The position numbers and the translations under genes were made by a program. The notes below the pieces were generated by a model. The model was not told where the DNA came from. It worked only from the letters and a program-made list of their open reading frames with translations, and did no database searches. Positions 22,660-29,915 of a DNA stretch of 64,000 nt are shown here, piece by piece. The number at the start of each line of letters is the position of its first letter. The first letter of the stretch is position 1. The stretch spans positions 124,001 to 188,000 of the forward strand of contig CATOSD010000002.1 of assembly GCA_951812395.1 (NCBI GenBank), written 5' to 3'. Origin of the DNA: an uncultured Dehalococcoidia bacterium (GTDB lineage: Bacteria > Chloroflexota > Dehalococcoidia > Lucifugimonadales > CATOSD01).

Positions 22660-23634
22660 TCAGGCGTAAACGTGGTCGAACCGGGAGGAAAGACCAGGCT
22701 CGGGGCTTTCATCGGCGAATCGTATGGCCTCCTGGACGGCAGCCTCGACCTCGCGTTCTATGCCCACGAACTCCTCCGCGGTGATGAGCTCCTCACTGAG
22801 CGATATCGCCTTGAAGGAGTCGATGGGGTCGCGAGTGCGCCACTGGTCGACCTCGAGCGAAGCGCGGTACGCCGAAGGGTCGGACATAGAGTGGCCGCGG
22901 AACCGGTACGTCATGGCTTCGAGGAACACCGGCCCCTTGCCCTCACGCACGCGCCTTACGGCCTCGGTCATGGCGTCGCGCACGGCCAGCACGTCCATCC
23001 CGTCGATCTGGGCGGCGGGTATCCTGTACGACTCGGCGGCCAGGTAGATGTCCTGGCCGCCGGCGTGGGTCAACTCCACGTGGGTGCCCATGCCGTACAG
23101 GTTGTTTTCCAGGAAGAAGATCACCGGAAGCCCCCAGATAGAGGCGAGATTGAGCGACTCATGAAACTCGCCCTGGTTGACGGCGCCATCTCCGAAGAAG
23201 CAGACCGTGATTCGCCCATCGTCTCGGTATTTGCTGGCAAGCGCGAGACCGGTCGCGATGGGTAGCTGGCCCCCGACGATGGCGTAGCCGCCCATGAAGT
23301 TAGTCTCTGCGTCGAACAGGTGCATCGAGCCGCCCTTGCCACCGCTGCTGCCCGTGGCCTTGCCGCACAGCTCGGCCATTACCACGTTCGGATTCATGCC
23401 CTTGGCCAGCGCGTGGCCGTGGTCGCGGTAGTGGCTCACCACGTAGTCGGTCTTGTCGAGCGTGGAGATGGCGCCGGTAGCTATGGCCTCCTCGCCGATG
23501 TACAGATGGAGGAATCCCCTTATCTTGCCCTGCGTGTACAGTCGCCCGCACGCCTCCTCGAATCGGCGAATGAGCAGCATCATCCGGTAGTGCTCGGTCA
23601 TCTGGCTTTTTTCGATTCTGGATGCTGTTCTCAT
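22660..23634 (-). CDS. pdhA: Pyruvate/2-oxo acid dehydrogenase E1 component, alpha subunit
   Basis: Carries the TPP-binding motif of the E1 heterotetramer: GDGAVNQGEFHESLNLAS...ENN (near residues 168-198). Other landmarks are LLIRRFEEACGRLYTQGKIRGFLHLYIGEEA, YRDHGHALAKG, GGKGGSMHLFD and the phosphorylation-loop-like YRFRGHSMSDPSAYR. The 324-residue length is normal for the bacterial split form. The ATG at 23634 is used; an in-frame ATG 11 codons later (MTEHYRMM) is an alternative and would start just before the conserved helix. It is the second gene of the operon, after lpdA. Confidence 0.95.
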   Translation of the reverse strand: MRTASRIEKSQMTEHYRMMLLIRRFEEACGRLYTQGKIRGFLHLYIGEEAIATGAISTLDKTDYVVSHYRDHGHALAKGMNPNVVMAELCGKATGSSGGKGGSMHLFDAETNFMGGYAIVGGQLPIATGLALASKYRDDGRITVCFFGDGAVNQGEFHESLNLASIWGLPVIFFLENNLYGMGTHVELTHAGGQDIYLAAESYRIPAAQIDGMDVLAVRDAMTEAVRRVREGKGPVFLEAMTYRFRGHSMSDPSAYRASLEVDQWRTRDPIDSFKAISLSEELITAEEFVGIEREVEAAVQEAIRFADESPEPGLSSRFDHVYA

Positions 23635-23689
23635 GGTTCAATCCCTGCGGGCTGTTTAGATGAAGGCGGCGTTGGAGCGGCCTTCGCTT

Positions 23690-23730
23690 ACCCCCACCCT
23701 AACCTTCCCCTTGCGTGGGGGAAGGGGCTG
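23690..23730. repeat. Palindromic intergenic repeat (family 1)
   Basis: CCCCCACCCTAACCTTCCCC, a short TTGCG loop, then GGGGGAAGGGG. It sits between lpdA and pdhA. Confidence 0.85.
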
Positions 23731-23743
23731 TTAGGTCATTTTC

Positions 23744-25126
23744 TCAGACGTGTACCGCCACGCCCTCGGCTGCGAGCGCGGCCTCCTTGATGGTCTCGGA
23801 AATGGTCGGGTGTGGATGCACTAGCCAACCCAGCTCCTCGGTGGTGCCTTCCAACAGGTTCACGAGCGACGTCTCGCCCAGCAGCTCGGTCACCTCGGGG
23901 CCTATCATGTGCGCGCCGAGAATCTCTCCGGTAACGGCGTCGACCACCAGCTTGACAAGGCCAAGCGTCTCGCCCATCGCCATCGCTTTGCCACTGGCCG
24001 AAAACGGGAACTTGCCGATCTTGACGTTGTTGCCGTTTTCCCGAGCCTGGGCTTCGGTCAGTCCGAAGCTCGCCACCTGTGGTTTGCAGTAGATGGCCCG
24101 GGGCATTGTGGAGTAGTCCAGCTCCGGAGGCGACAGCCCCGCTATTTGCTCCACAGCGGCCACGCCCTGCGCGGAGGCCACGTGGGCCAGCAGCATCTTG
24201 CCGGTCACGTCGCCTATGGCGTACACGCCCGGCACGTTGGTCCGCATGCGCTCGTCTATGGTGACGAAGCTGTTGACCGTCTCCACGCCCACGCGCTCCA
24301 GGCCTATACCGGCAGTGTTGCCCTTCACGCCCACGGCAACCAACACCCGGTCGCACTCGATGGAGGTTGCCTCGAGGCCGGCGGATATGCCAACCGTCGC
24401 CGTGTCGCCGGCTACGTTCACGCCGGTGACGCTCGCGCCGGCGAGCACCTTTATGCCTTGCCTGCGAAACGCTCGTTCGAGCTGTTCGCTGACATCTTCG
24501 TCTTCCTGTGGCACGATGCGGGTCAGCAGTTCTACGACGGTGACCTCGGCCCCATAGGCCCGGTAGATGTAGGCGAACTCGGCGCCGGTCGCGCCGCCGC
24601 CCACGATTACCACCCTTTCGGGTATTTCGCGCATCTCCAGGGCGTCGCGGCTGGTGACCACCACCTTGTGATCGATGGGAAGGTTGGGCAGGTTTCGCTG
24701 GCTCGCGCCGGTGGCGATGATGACGTTGTCCGCTGTCAATCTCTCGCCTGTTTCGGCTATCGAGACACTTTTCGGAGAGTCGAAGACGCCGGTGCCGTGG
24801 GCCACAGTCACGTTGTTCTTCTTGAGCAGGAAGCCGATGCCATTGGTGAGCCGCCTGACGACCGTGCGGCTTCGATCCACGGCGTGGCCGAAGTCGTACT
24901 GCAGGTTGTCGAAGCTTATGCCGTACTCTTTGGCGTGGCGGAACGTGTCGAGCACCTCGGCGTTACGGAGCAGCGCCTTGCTGGGGATGCATCCCCAGTT
25001 AAGGCAAATGCCGCCCAGCTCGCGATTTTCCACCACGACCGTGCGCATACCGAGCTGTCCGGCGCGAACGGCGGCAACGTATCCGCCCGGCCCCGAACCC
25101 AGAATCAACACGTCGTAATCGGCCAA
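23744..25126 (-). CDS. lpdA: Dihydrolipoyl dehydrogenase (E3)
   Basis: FAD enzyme that reoxidises dihydrolipoyl groups of E2 with NAD+. The 460-residue protein starts at TTG 25126 with GGAGGG 5 bases upstream. A Rossmann motif GSGPGG (residues 10-15) is followed by the redox-active disulfide GGICLNWGCIPSK (Cys41, Cys46), a second dinucleotide fold VVIVGGGATGAEFA, YAIGDVTGKMLLAHVAS, and the catalytic HPHPTISE near residue 438-445. First gene of the lpdA-pdhA-pdhB-pdhC operon. One of the conserved promoter modules lies about 670 bases upstream on the same strand (25797-25825). An extended frame to 25171 is not supported. Confidence 0.95.
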   Translation of the reverse strand: MADYDVLILGSGPGGYVAAVRAGQLGMRTVVVENRELGGICLNWGCIPSKALLRNAEVLDTFRHAKEYGISFDNLQYDFGHAVDRSRTVVRRLTNGIGFLLKKNNVTVAHGTGVFDSPKSVSIAETGERLTADNVIIATGASQRNLPNLPIDHKVVVTSRDALEMREIPERVVIVGGGATGAEFAYIYRAYGAEVTVVELLTRIVPQEDEDVSEQLERAFRRQGIKVLAGASVTGVNVAGDTATVGISAGLEATSIECDRVLVAVGVKGNTAGIGLERVGVETVNSFVTIDERMRTNVPGVYAIGDVTGKMLLAHVASAQGVAAVEQIAGLSPPELDYSTMPRAIYCKPQVASFGLTEAQARENGNNVKIGKFPFSASGKAMAMGETLGLVKLVVDAVTGEILGAHMIGPEVTELLGETSLVNLLEGTTEELGWLVHPHPTISETIKEAALAAEGVAVHV

Positions 25127-25461
25127 CGTGTCCCTCCAATTGAGCACCGCTCGCGCCCAGAAGAAGGGCAACGCGAGTCCTCATTACAATACACCAAAAA
25201 GGCCGACAAAGCGAATGGCGGGGCGTGCAGCGGGTATAGATTGGCGGCGCGGGCAGAGACTGGCTGCGCGGCGGCCATGAAGACAGGCCGCGCAGCACCT
25301 CCTGGCCTGCTACCGCCTGTTTGGGCCGGGGTCGCCGTCGGCAAGGCTGGGCAGGGCCTCGACCCGAACTCGGCACCGGCTCGATGGTGTGCGCGGTACG
25401 GTTCGGGGCTGGCTTTTCGCCTTGGTCACTCCCATCCCCGTATCGAGTACGGGGCAGGCTC

Positions 25462-25515
25462 TAACCCTTCGACAGGCTCAGGGCAGGCTCTTCCCCTGCG
25501 AGGGGGAAGGGACAA
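25462..25515. repeat. Palindromic intergenic repeat (family 1, variant)
   Basis: Contains TCGACAGGCTCAGGGCAGGC joined to TTCCCCCTG/AGGGGGAAGGGAC-type arms. The TTCGACAGGCTCAGG piece recurs, sometimes degenerate, near 26815-26870, 28020 and 40427. Confidence 0.7.
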
Positions 25516-25559
25516 CAGGTCGGGGCGGGGTGGACGGGTGACGGGCTACCGAGCGGAGT

Positions 25560-25870
25560 CGCGTCCGGGCGATGGCAGGGGTAGTCTGTCGTGTGAGACA
25601 GATCGACTGGCGATTAGTGTCTCATGCTGTGTCTTTTGTTCTATCTCCTCAGATTTTGTAGCTGGGCGGTCTGCGTTCCAGGTTACGGATGCAACGGATT
25701 TCGGTTAGATGGGATGGAATTGGACGGTTGGCAGACGCCGGTGTCACGCGGGGGGTTAGTCGGTTGTTAAGAGGCCAGTCGCTTGTGATGAAAGGGATGT
25801 TAGCACGGATGTGCGGTGGAATCAAGAGGGGGTCGCGTCTTCCAAAGCGTTTGACATGAGCGCACGCGCA
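25560..25870 (-). repeat. Leader module D (divergent member) upstream of the pdh operon
   Basis: Transcript-sense strand is minus. It contains the conserved promoter (next entry), GCATCCGTAACC, CCCAGCTACAAAATCTGAGG and, near its 3' end, GACACAGCATGAGACAC. The last two pieces recur in module E (near 61749-61793). No protein-coding frame is apparent. Together with the repeat at 25462-25515 it accounts for most of the 25127-25889 gap; in the rest I see nothing recognisable. Confidence 0.5.
25797..25825 (-). promoter_or_regulatory. Conserved promoter core D
   Basis: Minus strand: TTGATT (25825-25820), a 17-base spacer ending CGCACATCCGTGC, then TAACAT (25802-25797). The spacer block and the spacing are shared with four other sites in the window. 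TGC before the -10 box gives an extended -10 motif. Confidence 0.6.
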
Positions 25871-25889
25871 CAACTACCATATTTGTGGA

Positions 25890-25962
<73 letters not shown>

Positions 25963-26038
25963 CGTTGCCCGCTTTTCGTAGCTGGGCCCCCTGATTTTCA
26001 TCCCTGATGCCGACATTGTCGCCTCATGTGTTTGATGA

Positions 26039-26152
26039 AGATTTGGCCGCGGCCACTCCAACGTGAGCATCACCACGGGCATCTACGCGCACTCGCTGGC
26101 GGGTTGGCAGAATCAGGCGGCGGAGGCGTTCGCGAAGGCGATGAAGGAGTAG
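26039..26152 (+). pseudogene. C-terminal stub of a tyrosine recombinase (phage-type integrase)
   Basis: The frame ending at TAG 26150-26152 reads GHSNVSITTGIYAHSLAGWQ then NQAAEAFAKAMKE. This is the very end of a tyrosine recombinase: the LGHSNVSIT helix precedes the catalytic Tyr, here in GIYAHS. An in-frame stop at 26036-26038 and loss of all upstream domains show that only the 3' end remains. It lies between two tRNA genes, the usual location for integrated elements, so it is likely the remnant of one. Confidence 0.75.
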
Positions 26153-26156
26153 TGGG

Positions 26157-26345
26157 ATGTACGAGTACCGAGTTGAAGAAGTTTACATCAGAGACGGTGG
26201 TGTCCCAGAGAATCTGAACAATTTGGCGAAGGAAGGCTGGCGCGTTGTTGGCTTTGGACATCATAGGACAGACGGTGGCCATTATGTGGGCTTTGTGGCC
26301 TTGTTGGAACGAGAGGTGAAGTCGGAGTCAGGGCCATACCGATAG
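26157..26345 (+). CDS. Small DUF4177-like protein
   Basis: A 62-residue protein, MYEYRVEEVYI...NLNNLAKEGWRVVGFGH...HYVGFVALLER. The YEYRV start, the LN-x-LAKEGWRVV turn and the closing beta strand match the small DUF4177 family, whose function is unknown. GAAGGAG lies about 9 bases upstream, overlapping the end of the integrase stub, so it was probably the neighbouring cargo gene of the same element. Confidence 0.65.
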   Translation: MYEYRVEEVYIRDGGVPENLNNLAKEGWRVVGFGHHRTDGGHYVGFVALLEREVKSESGPYR

Positions 26346-26648
26346 CCGGAAGGAGGGCACATGGTATCCGAGGAAGAAAGGTTGGGCCCTACGGTTCGCC
26401 GCGTCGTGTTCGCAATCGAAAGGCAGGCCCGCGGCGCCAAACGTGGGCCGAGGGCCTGCCCGTCGGAAGGAGTGGTGAGGTGCATTAGGCACCACTCCCG
26501 CGAGCCGCACAGAGGGATGCAGTCGGAGCGGGCAGGGTGGACTGGGGTAGTTTTTTGCTGGGAGATTGCCGACCAAAGTGCCGACATTGCTGGCAGACGT
26601 CGGCGCCCCTTGACAACCGCCCGCGGTTGATTTAGCTTTGAATTGTGG
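26346..26648. other. Gap between the DUF4177-like gene and tRNA-Gly, no convincing gene
   Basis: An inverted repeat GGCAGGCCC (from about 26412) and GGGCCTGCC (to about 26462) is present. TGCCGACATTG near 26579 also occurs near 26009, before the integrase stub, and could be a short remnant of an attachment-type direct repeat. An 89-codon frame in this stretch is arginine-rich and looks spurious. Confidence 0.35.
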
Positions 26649-26723
26649 GCGGAAGTGGCTCAGTGGTAGAGCATCTCCTTGCCAAGGAGAGGGTCGTGGG
26701 TTCAAATCCCATCTTCCGCTCCA
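26649..26723 (+). tRNA. tRNA-Gly (GCC)
   Basis: Acceptor GCGGAAG with CTTCCGC, D arm GCTC...GAGC, anticodon stem TCTCC/GGAGA around loop TTGCCAA (anticodon GCC), T arm with GTTCAAATC, and encoded CCA at 26721-26723. Confidence 0.95.
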
Positions 26724-26931
26724 GTCTCCTCTCTTTCCCGTTCGCCTTTAATGCTCGTTCGCGTGCAGGGTCTTTCGATTGTCATGCTGCCTGCGGCATG
26801 TTCCCGCCATGTCATGCTAAGCCTGTCGAAGCATCTTAGACCCTTCGGCTGCGCTCAGGGTGACAGGGCTGCGCTCGGGGGGGAAGGGACGATTCGGCAG
26901 GCTTACTCGCAATGCCAACGCGTTCACTCGA

Positions 26932-26961
26932 TTGACCGTCGACGGTCGGGCTACCTATAAT
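26932..26961 (+). promoter_or_regulatory. Consensus promoter with an overlapping palindrome, upstream of the RraA-like gene
   Basis: TTGACC (26932-26937) and TATAAT (26956-26961) are 18 bases apart. A perfect 14-base palindrome GACCGTCGACGGTC (26935-26948) overlaps the -35 box and spacer, a placement typical of repressor operators. Confidence 0.7.
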
Positions 26962-26999
26962 CCGCGTTGTCAGAGGGAACACCCCAAGGAGGAACATCC

Positions 27000-27734
27000 A
27001 TGCCCCAATTCGACATGAGGCCGGTGGAGGTATCTCAAGACGTGCTCGACGGGTTGAAGGCGCTGCCCACGGCAACCGTCTACAGCGCGGTGCGACAGTT
27101 CGGATCCCCCTTCAACGTGTGCGAGGGACTCGTAAACCTGACGCCCGGGACACGACTGGCGGCGCGCGCTCGGACTCTGAGGTTTCTGCCCATACGCGCC
27201 GATCTCATCAGCGAGAGACCGGCAGGAGAACACTCCACCGAGTATGTCGCTATGGGACGCTGCGGACCCGGCGACGTACTGGTGGTGGACATATCCGGGG
27301 TGCGAAAGGACGTGGCGGCCGGAGACGTCAAGCTGCTTCAGCTTGCGATGAACAAGGCCGACGGCCTCGTGGTGGACGGCGCCATCCGAGACCTCGACGT
27401 GATGGCCGACGAGGGCTATGGACTGGCCGTGTACGCGAAGCACCGCAGCTTCCACGGCAACCCCGAGTACACCCCCGCGGAGGAGAACGTCCAGCTCCAG
27501 TGCGGCGGGGCGCTGGTGCGTCCGGGGGACGTGATGGTGGGGGACAACGACGGTGTGCTGGTGGTGCCCTCCTGGATGGCGGAGGCGGCGCTCGAGTGGG
27601 CGATCGAGCATGAGGACGCGGAGAACTACGTCAAGGAGAAGATTCGGGCCGAGGGCGTTCCCCCGGGCAAGTACTACCCACCGACCGCTGAGACCATCGC
27701 GGAGATGCACAGGGTCCGAGGGGACAACGGGTAG
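27000..27734 (+). CDS. RraA/4-hydroxy-4-methyl-2-oxoglutarate aldolase family protein
   Basis: A 244-residue protein of the RraA/HMG-aldolase fold. Landmarks are [14 protein letters not shown] near the N-terminus, [12 protein letters not shown] (residues near 90), and the metal and substrate-site block [17 protein letters not shown], in which the GAIRD arginine and aspartate match the divalent-metal aldolases rather than pure RraA RNase E inhibitors. VQCGG-type [21 protein letters not shown] follows. It probably cleaves or decarboxylates a branched 2-oxo acid in aromatic catabolism or a related pathway; this is family inference. AAGGAGG lies 7 bases before the ATG, and a consensus promoter starts transcription about 35 bases upstream. 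Confidence 0.85.
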   Translation: MPQFDMRPVEVSQDVLDGLKALPTATVYSAVRQFGSPFNVCEGLVNLTPGTRLAARARTLRFLPIRADLISERPAGEHSTEYVAMGRCGPGDVLVVDISGVRKDVAAGDVKLLQLAMNKADGLVVDGAIRDLDVMADEGYGLAVYAKHRSFHGNPEYTPAEENVQLQCGGALVRPGDVMVGDNDGVLVVPSWMAEAALEWAIEHEDAENYVKEKIRAEGVPPGKYYPPTAETIAEMHRVRGDNG

Positions 27735-27993
27735 CAGCGCGGGACGCTGGCCCCGTAGGCTGAGTCGCGACCTGGGCCGGGTGAGAAGCCGTCTCAGATT
27801 ACCAGGTGCGCAGGAAATCGTCTTTCCCGCGCAGGCGGGAACCGATGGGGGCCGGGGCCTCCGTGTGTCGCCCGCCCCCGCGCCCAACTCCGGCCCTGCA
27901 ACCATCGCCTCGCGTTCACCATATTGCCTAGAGCCTATCCGATAAGCCCGTTCCCCCTTGACGGGCTAACAAGGGTAGGTGTCCTTCAAGTTA

Positions 27994-28058
27994 TCCCTTC
28001 CCCCTCGCAGGGGGAAGAGCCTGCCCTGAGCCTGCTGTAGGGTTAGGATGGGGGTGAT
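27994..28058. repeat. Palindromic intergenic repeat (family 1) with an internal insertion
   Basis: CCCTTCCCCCTCGCAGGGGG, then GAGCCTGCCCTGAGCCTGC, then GGTTAGGATGGGGGTGATGA. The two outer parts are the complementary strand of the unit seen at 22608. Confidence 0.8.
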
Positions 28059-28074
28059 GACTTGGTTGTTTGAT

Positions 28075-28655
28075 AAGCTCTTAGCCAATGTCCCTCGGAC
28101 GCCCCAGCGCACACCCCGGTCGCCCAACCTCGCCCACACCCGGCCCCATTGGCCCCCAGCACCCCGAAAAAACCGTCACTTTCCCGCTCCGCCCGTGCCA
28201 TGGCCCTGACCCGCCCCTGACCCGCGCACGCCCAACCACGTCCCCACGCCTGCGTCATTTCTCCCCACCAATCCGCCCCGCTCTGGCAAATTCGCCACCG
28301 GTCTTGAAACGCCCGTACATCCGTGCTATCCTCGACTCGGTAGAGGCGGGTTGCAAACCCGCCCGCGCGACCGACGCGCGGCCCGGAAACCCTACCCCCA
28401 ACGGGGAAGGACCGTAGGGGCATCCCTTGTGGGCGCCCTGCGTCCCCTGCGGGCGTCCTGTGGCAGCGAAAAGAGACTGCCGCCCTCTGTCCTCTTCTGC
28501 CACGCGGCGCGACACTTATGCCCCGAATTGCACACGCCGGCATTACAGAACTGAGCAGGACCGGCGGCACTCCCAGCTACGAACACAACAGAATACAACA
28601 GAATCTAACAGATTTCGCCTTCCCGCTTTCGCGGTAACAACGGTTTTGGAGGCGC
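28075..28655 (+). repeat. Leader module A: ~0.55-kb non-coding repeat upstream of the DUF1501 gene
   Basis: Same-sense homologue of modules B (40285-40860) and C (51905-52480). Shared blocks in order are CCAATGTCCC, CCCCGAAAAAACCGTCAC, TTTCTCCCCACC, the promoter core, GCGGCCCGGAAACCCTACC with a CCCTAC/GTAGGG hairpin, CTGTCCTCTTCTG, GGCGCGACAC, CATTACAGAA, CAGCTACGAAC and CCCGCTTTCGCGG. No conserved reading frame spans it. It fills most of the 27735-28777 gap, which otherwise holds the family 1 repeat and, near 28645, GGCGCCTGGTAGTCTGAA, also found beside module C. Confidence 0.8.
28304..28332 (+). promoter_or_regulatory. Conserved promoter core A
   Basis: TTGAAA (28304-28309), a 17-base spacer ending CGTACATCCGTGC, then TATCCT (28327-28332), with TGC forming an extended -10. 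It points at the DUF1501 gene 446 bases away. Confidence 0.7.
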
Positions 28656-28777
28656 CTGGTAGTCTGAACCAGGCCCGCTGGGTGAAGGCATATGTACTCA
28701 GGGCCACTATGCGGTTAGAATGTGGAACAACATCGTGAGCCTGAGAATAGGTCCCGACATGCGCCGAGGAGGGCTTC

Positions 28778-29911
28778 ATGGTCTCCGAAAAGTCAAACAG
28801 GTCGCTGGTGGTCGTCGAGCTCACCGGCGGCAACGACTGCCTGAACACGGTCGTTCCGTACGATGACGAGCTCTACTACGATAACCGACCCACCGTCCAC
28901 CACAAGCAGGACGAGGTGCTGAAGCTCGACAGCCGGCTGGGGCTGAGCCCACGGATGGGCCCCATCAAGAGGCTGTGGGACGATGGCAATGTCGCCATTG
29001 TAAACGGCATCGGCTACCCGGAACCCAACCGCTCCCACTTCAGGGCCATGGACATCTGGCACACCGCCGAACCCACTAGGGTGATCGGGGAGGGTTGGCT
29101 CGGACGCGCGATCAGAGACCTCGACCCAAGAGGCGAGAACGTACTGACAGGCCTGAACCTGGGCCGAGGGCTGCCCAGGGCGCTGTCGTGCTTGGGGGTG
29201 CCGGTGGCGTCCGTAGGAAACCTCGAGACCTACGGGCTGTTCCCCGACATTCATGACGAGCAGGCGCGGCTGGACACTCTCAACACCTTTTCACAGATGT
29301 ACGGCGGAGCCGAGGGAAGGGACGTCGTGTCCGAGTTCATCGGACAGACCGGCGAGGCTGCCCTCAAGGGAGCGGACATCCTCAGGTCGGCGCCTGAGAG
29401 CTATGTTTCGGAAGTGGAGTATGAGGCGAATCCGCTCGCTCAGAGGCTTCGCGACGCGGCCCAGGTGATCTGCGCCGACCTCGGGACCCGCATCTACTAC
29501 GCCCAGCACGGCAGCTTCGACACGCATGGGGGCGAGCTTCCCGTTCACAACAAGCTATGGCACGAGGTGTCCGCCGCGATTGGCGACTTCATGGACGACC
29601 TCAAGGAGCATGGCCGGGACCGGGACACGCTGGTGCTGGTATTCTCGGAGTTCGGGCGCCGGATCAAGGACAACGGTTCCGGCACCGACCACGGCTCCGG
29701 CGGCGTCGCCTTTTGCATCGGCGGGTCGGTGGAGGGCGGTCTGTACGGGGAGTACCCCTCGCTCAAGACGGCCGACCAGCTCCAGGGCGACCTTTACTTC
29801 AACAACGATTTCCGGTCCACTTACTCGACTATACTGGAGAGGTGGCTTGGGCTGGACCCGGTACCGATTGTCAACGGCGCCTACGAACAGTTTGACTTTA
29901 TCAGGCGGTGA
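28778..29911 (+). CDS. DUF1501 family protein (cassette 1)
   Basis: DUF1501 proteins belong to the alkaline-phosphatase/sulfatase-like fold and usually occur beside DUF1800 proteins; their biochemical role is not established. This 377-residue copy shows LVVVELTGGNDCLNTVVPY, NGIGYPEPNRSHFRAMDIWHTAEP, QHGSFDTHGGELPVHNKLW, LVFSEFGRRIKDNGSGTDHGSGG and GLYGEYPSL, all in the order of the family. Most homologues carry a twin-arginine or Sec signal; here the conserved core begins nine residues after the ATG with no leader peptide. GGAGG lies about 7 bases before the ATG. The DUF1800 gene begins 4 bases after its stop, so the two are translationally linked. It is paralogous to the gene at 35687-36817. 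Confidence 0.9.
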   Translation: MVSEKSNRSLVVVELTGGNDCLNTVVPYDDELYYDNRPTVHHKQDEVLKLDSRLGLSPRMGPIKRLWDDGNVAIVNGIGYPEPNRSHFRAMDIWHTAEPTRVIGEGWLGRAIRDLDPRGENVLTGLNLGRGLPRALSCLGVPVASVGNLETYGLFPDIHDEQARLDTLNTFSQMYGGAEGRDVVSEFIGQTGEAALKGADILRSAPESYVSEVEYEANPLAQRLRDAAQVICADLGTRIYYAQHGSFDTHGGELPVHNKLWHEVSAAIGDFMDDLKEHGRDRDTLVLVFSEFGRRIKDNGSGTDHGSGGVAFCIGGSVEGGLYGEYPSLKTADQLQGDLYFNNDFRSTYSTILERWLGLDPVPIVNGAYEQFDFIRR

Positions 29912-29915
29912 AGAG

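Noticed and set aside
23909..25708. A 599-codon frame antisense to lpdA
   Set aside because: Its length reflects GC-rich codon bias on the opposite strand; it has no recognisable motif, and lpdA is certain.
26361..26630. Open frame of 89 codons before tRNA-Gly
   Set aside because: Arg-rich, without similarity or a convincing start, and overlapping an inverted repeat.
28083..28570. Open frames on both strands within leader module A
   Set aside because: Equivalent frames are not preserved in modules B and C, so the conserved sequence is non-coding.
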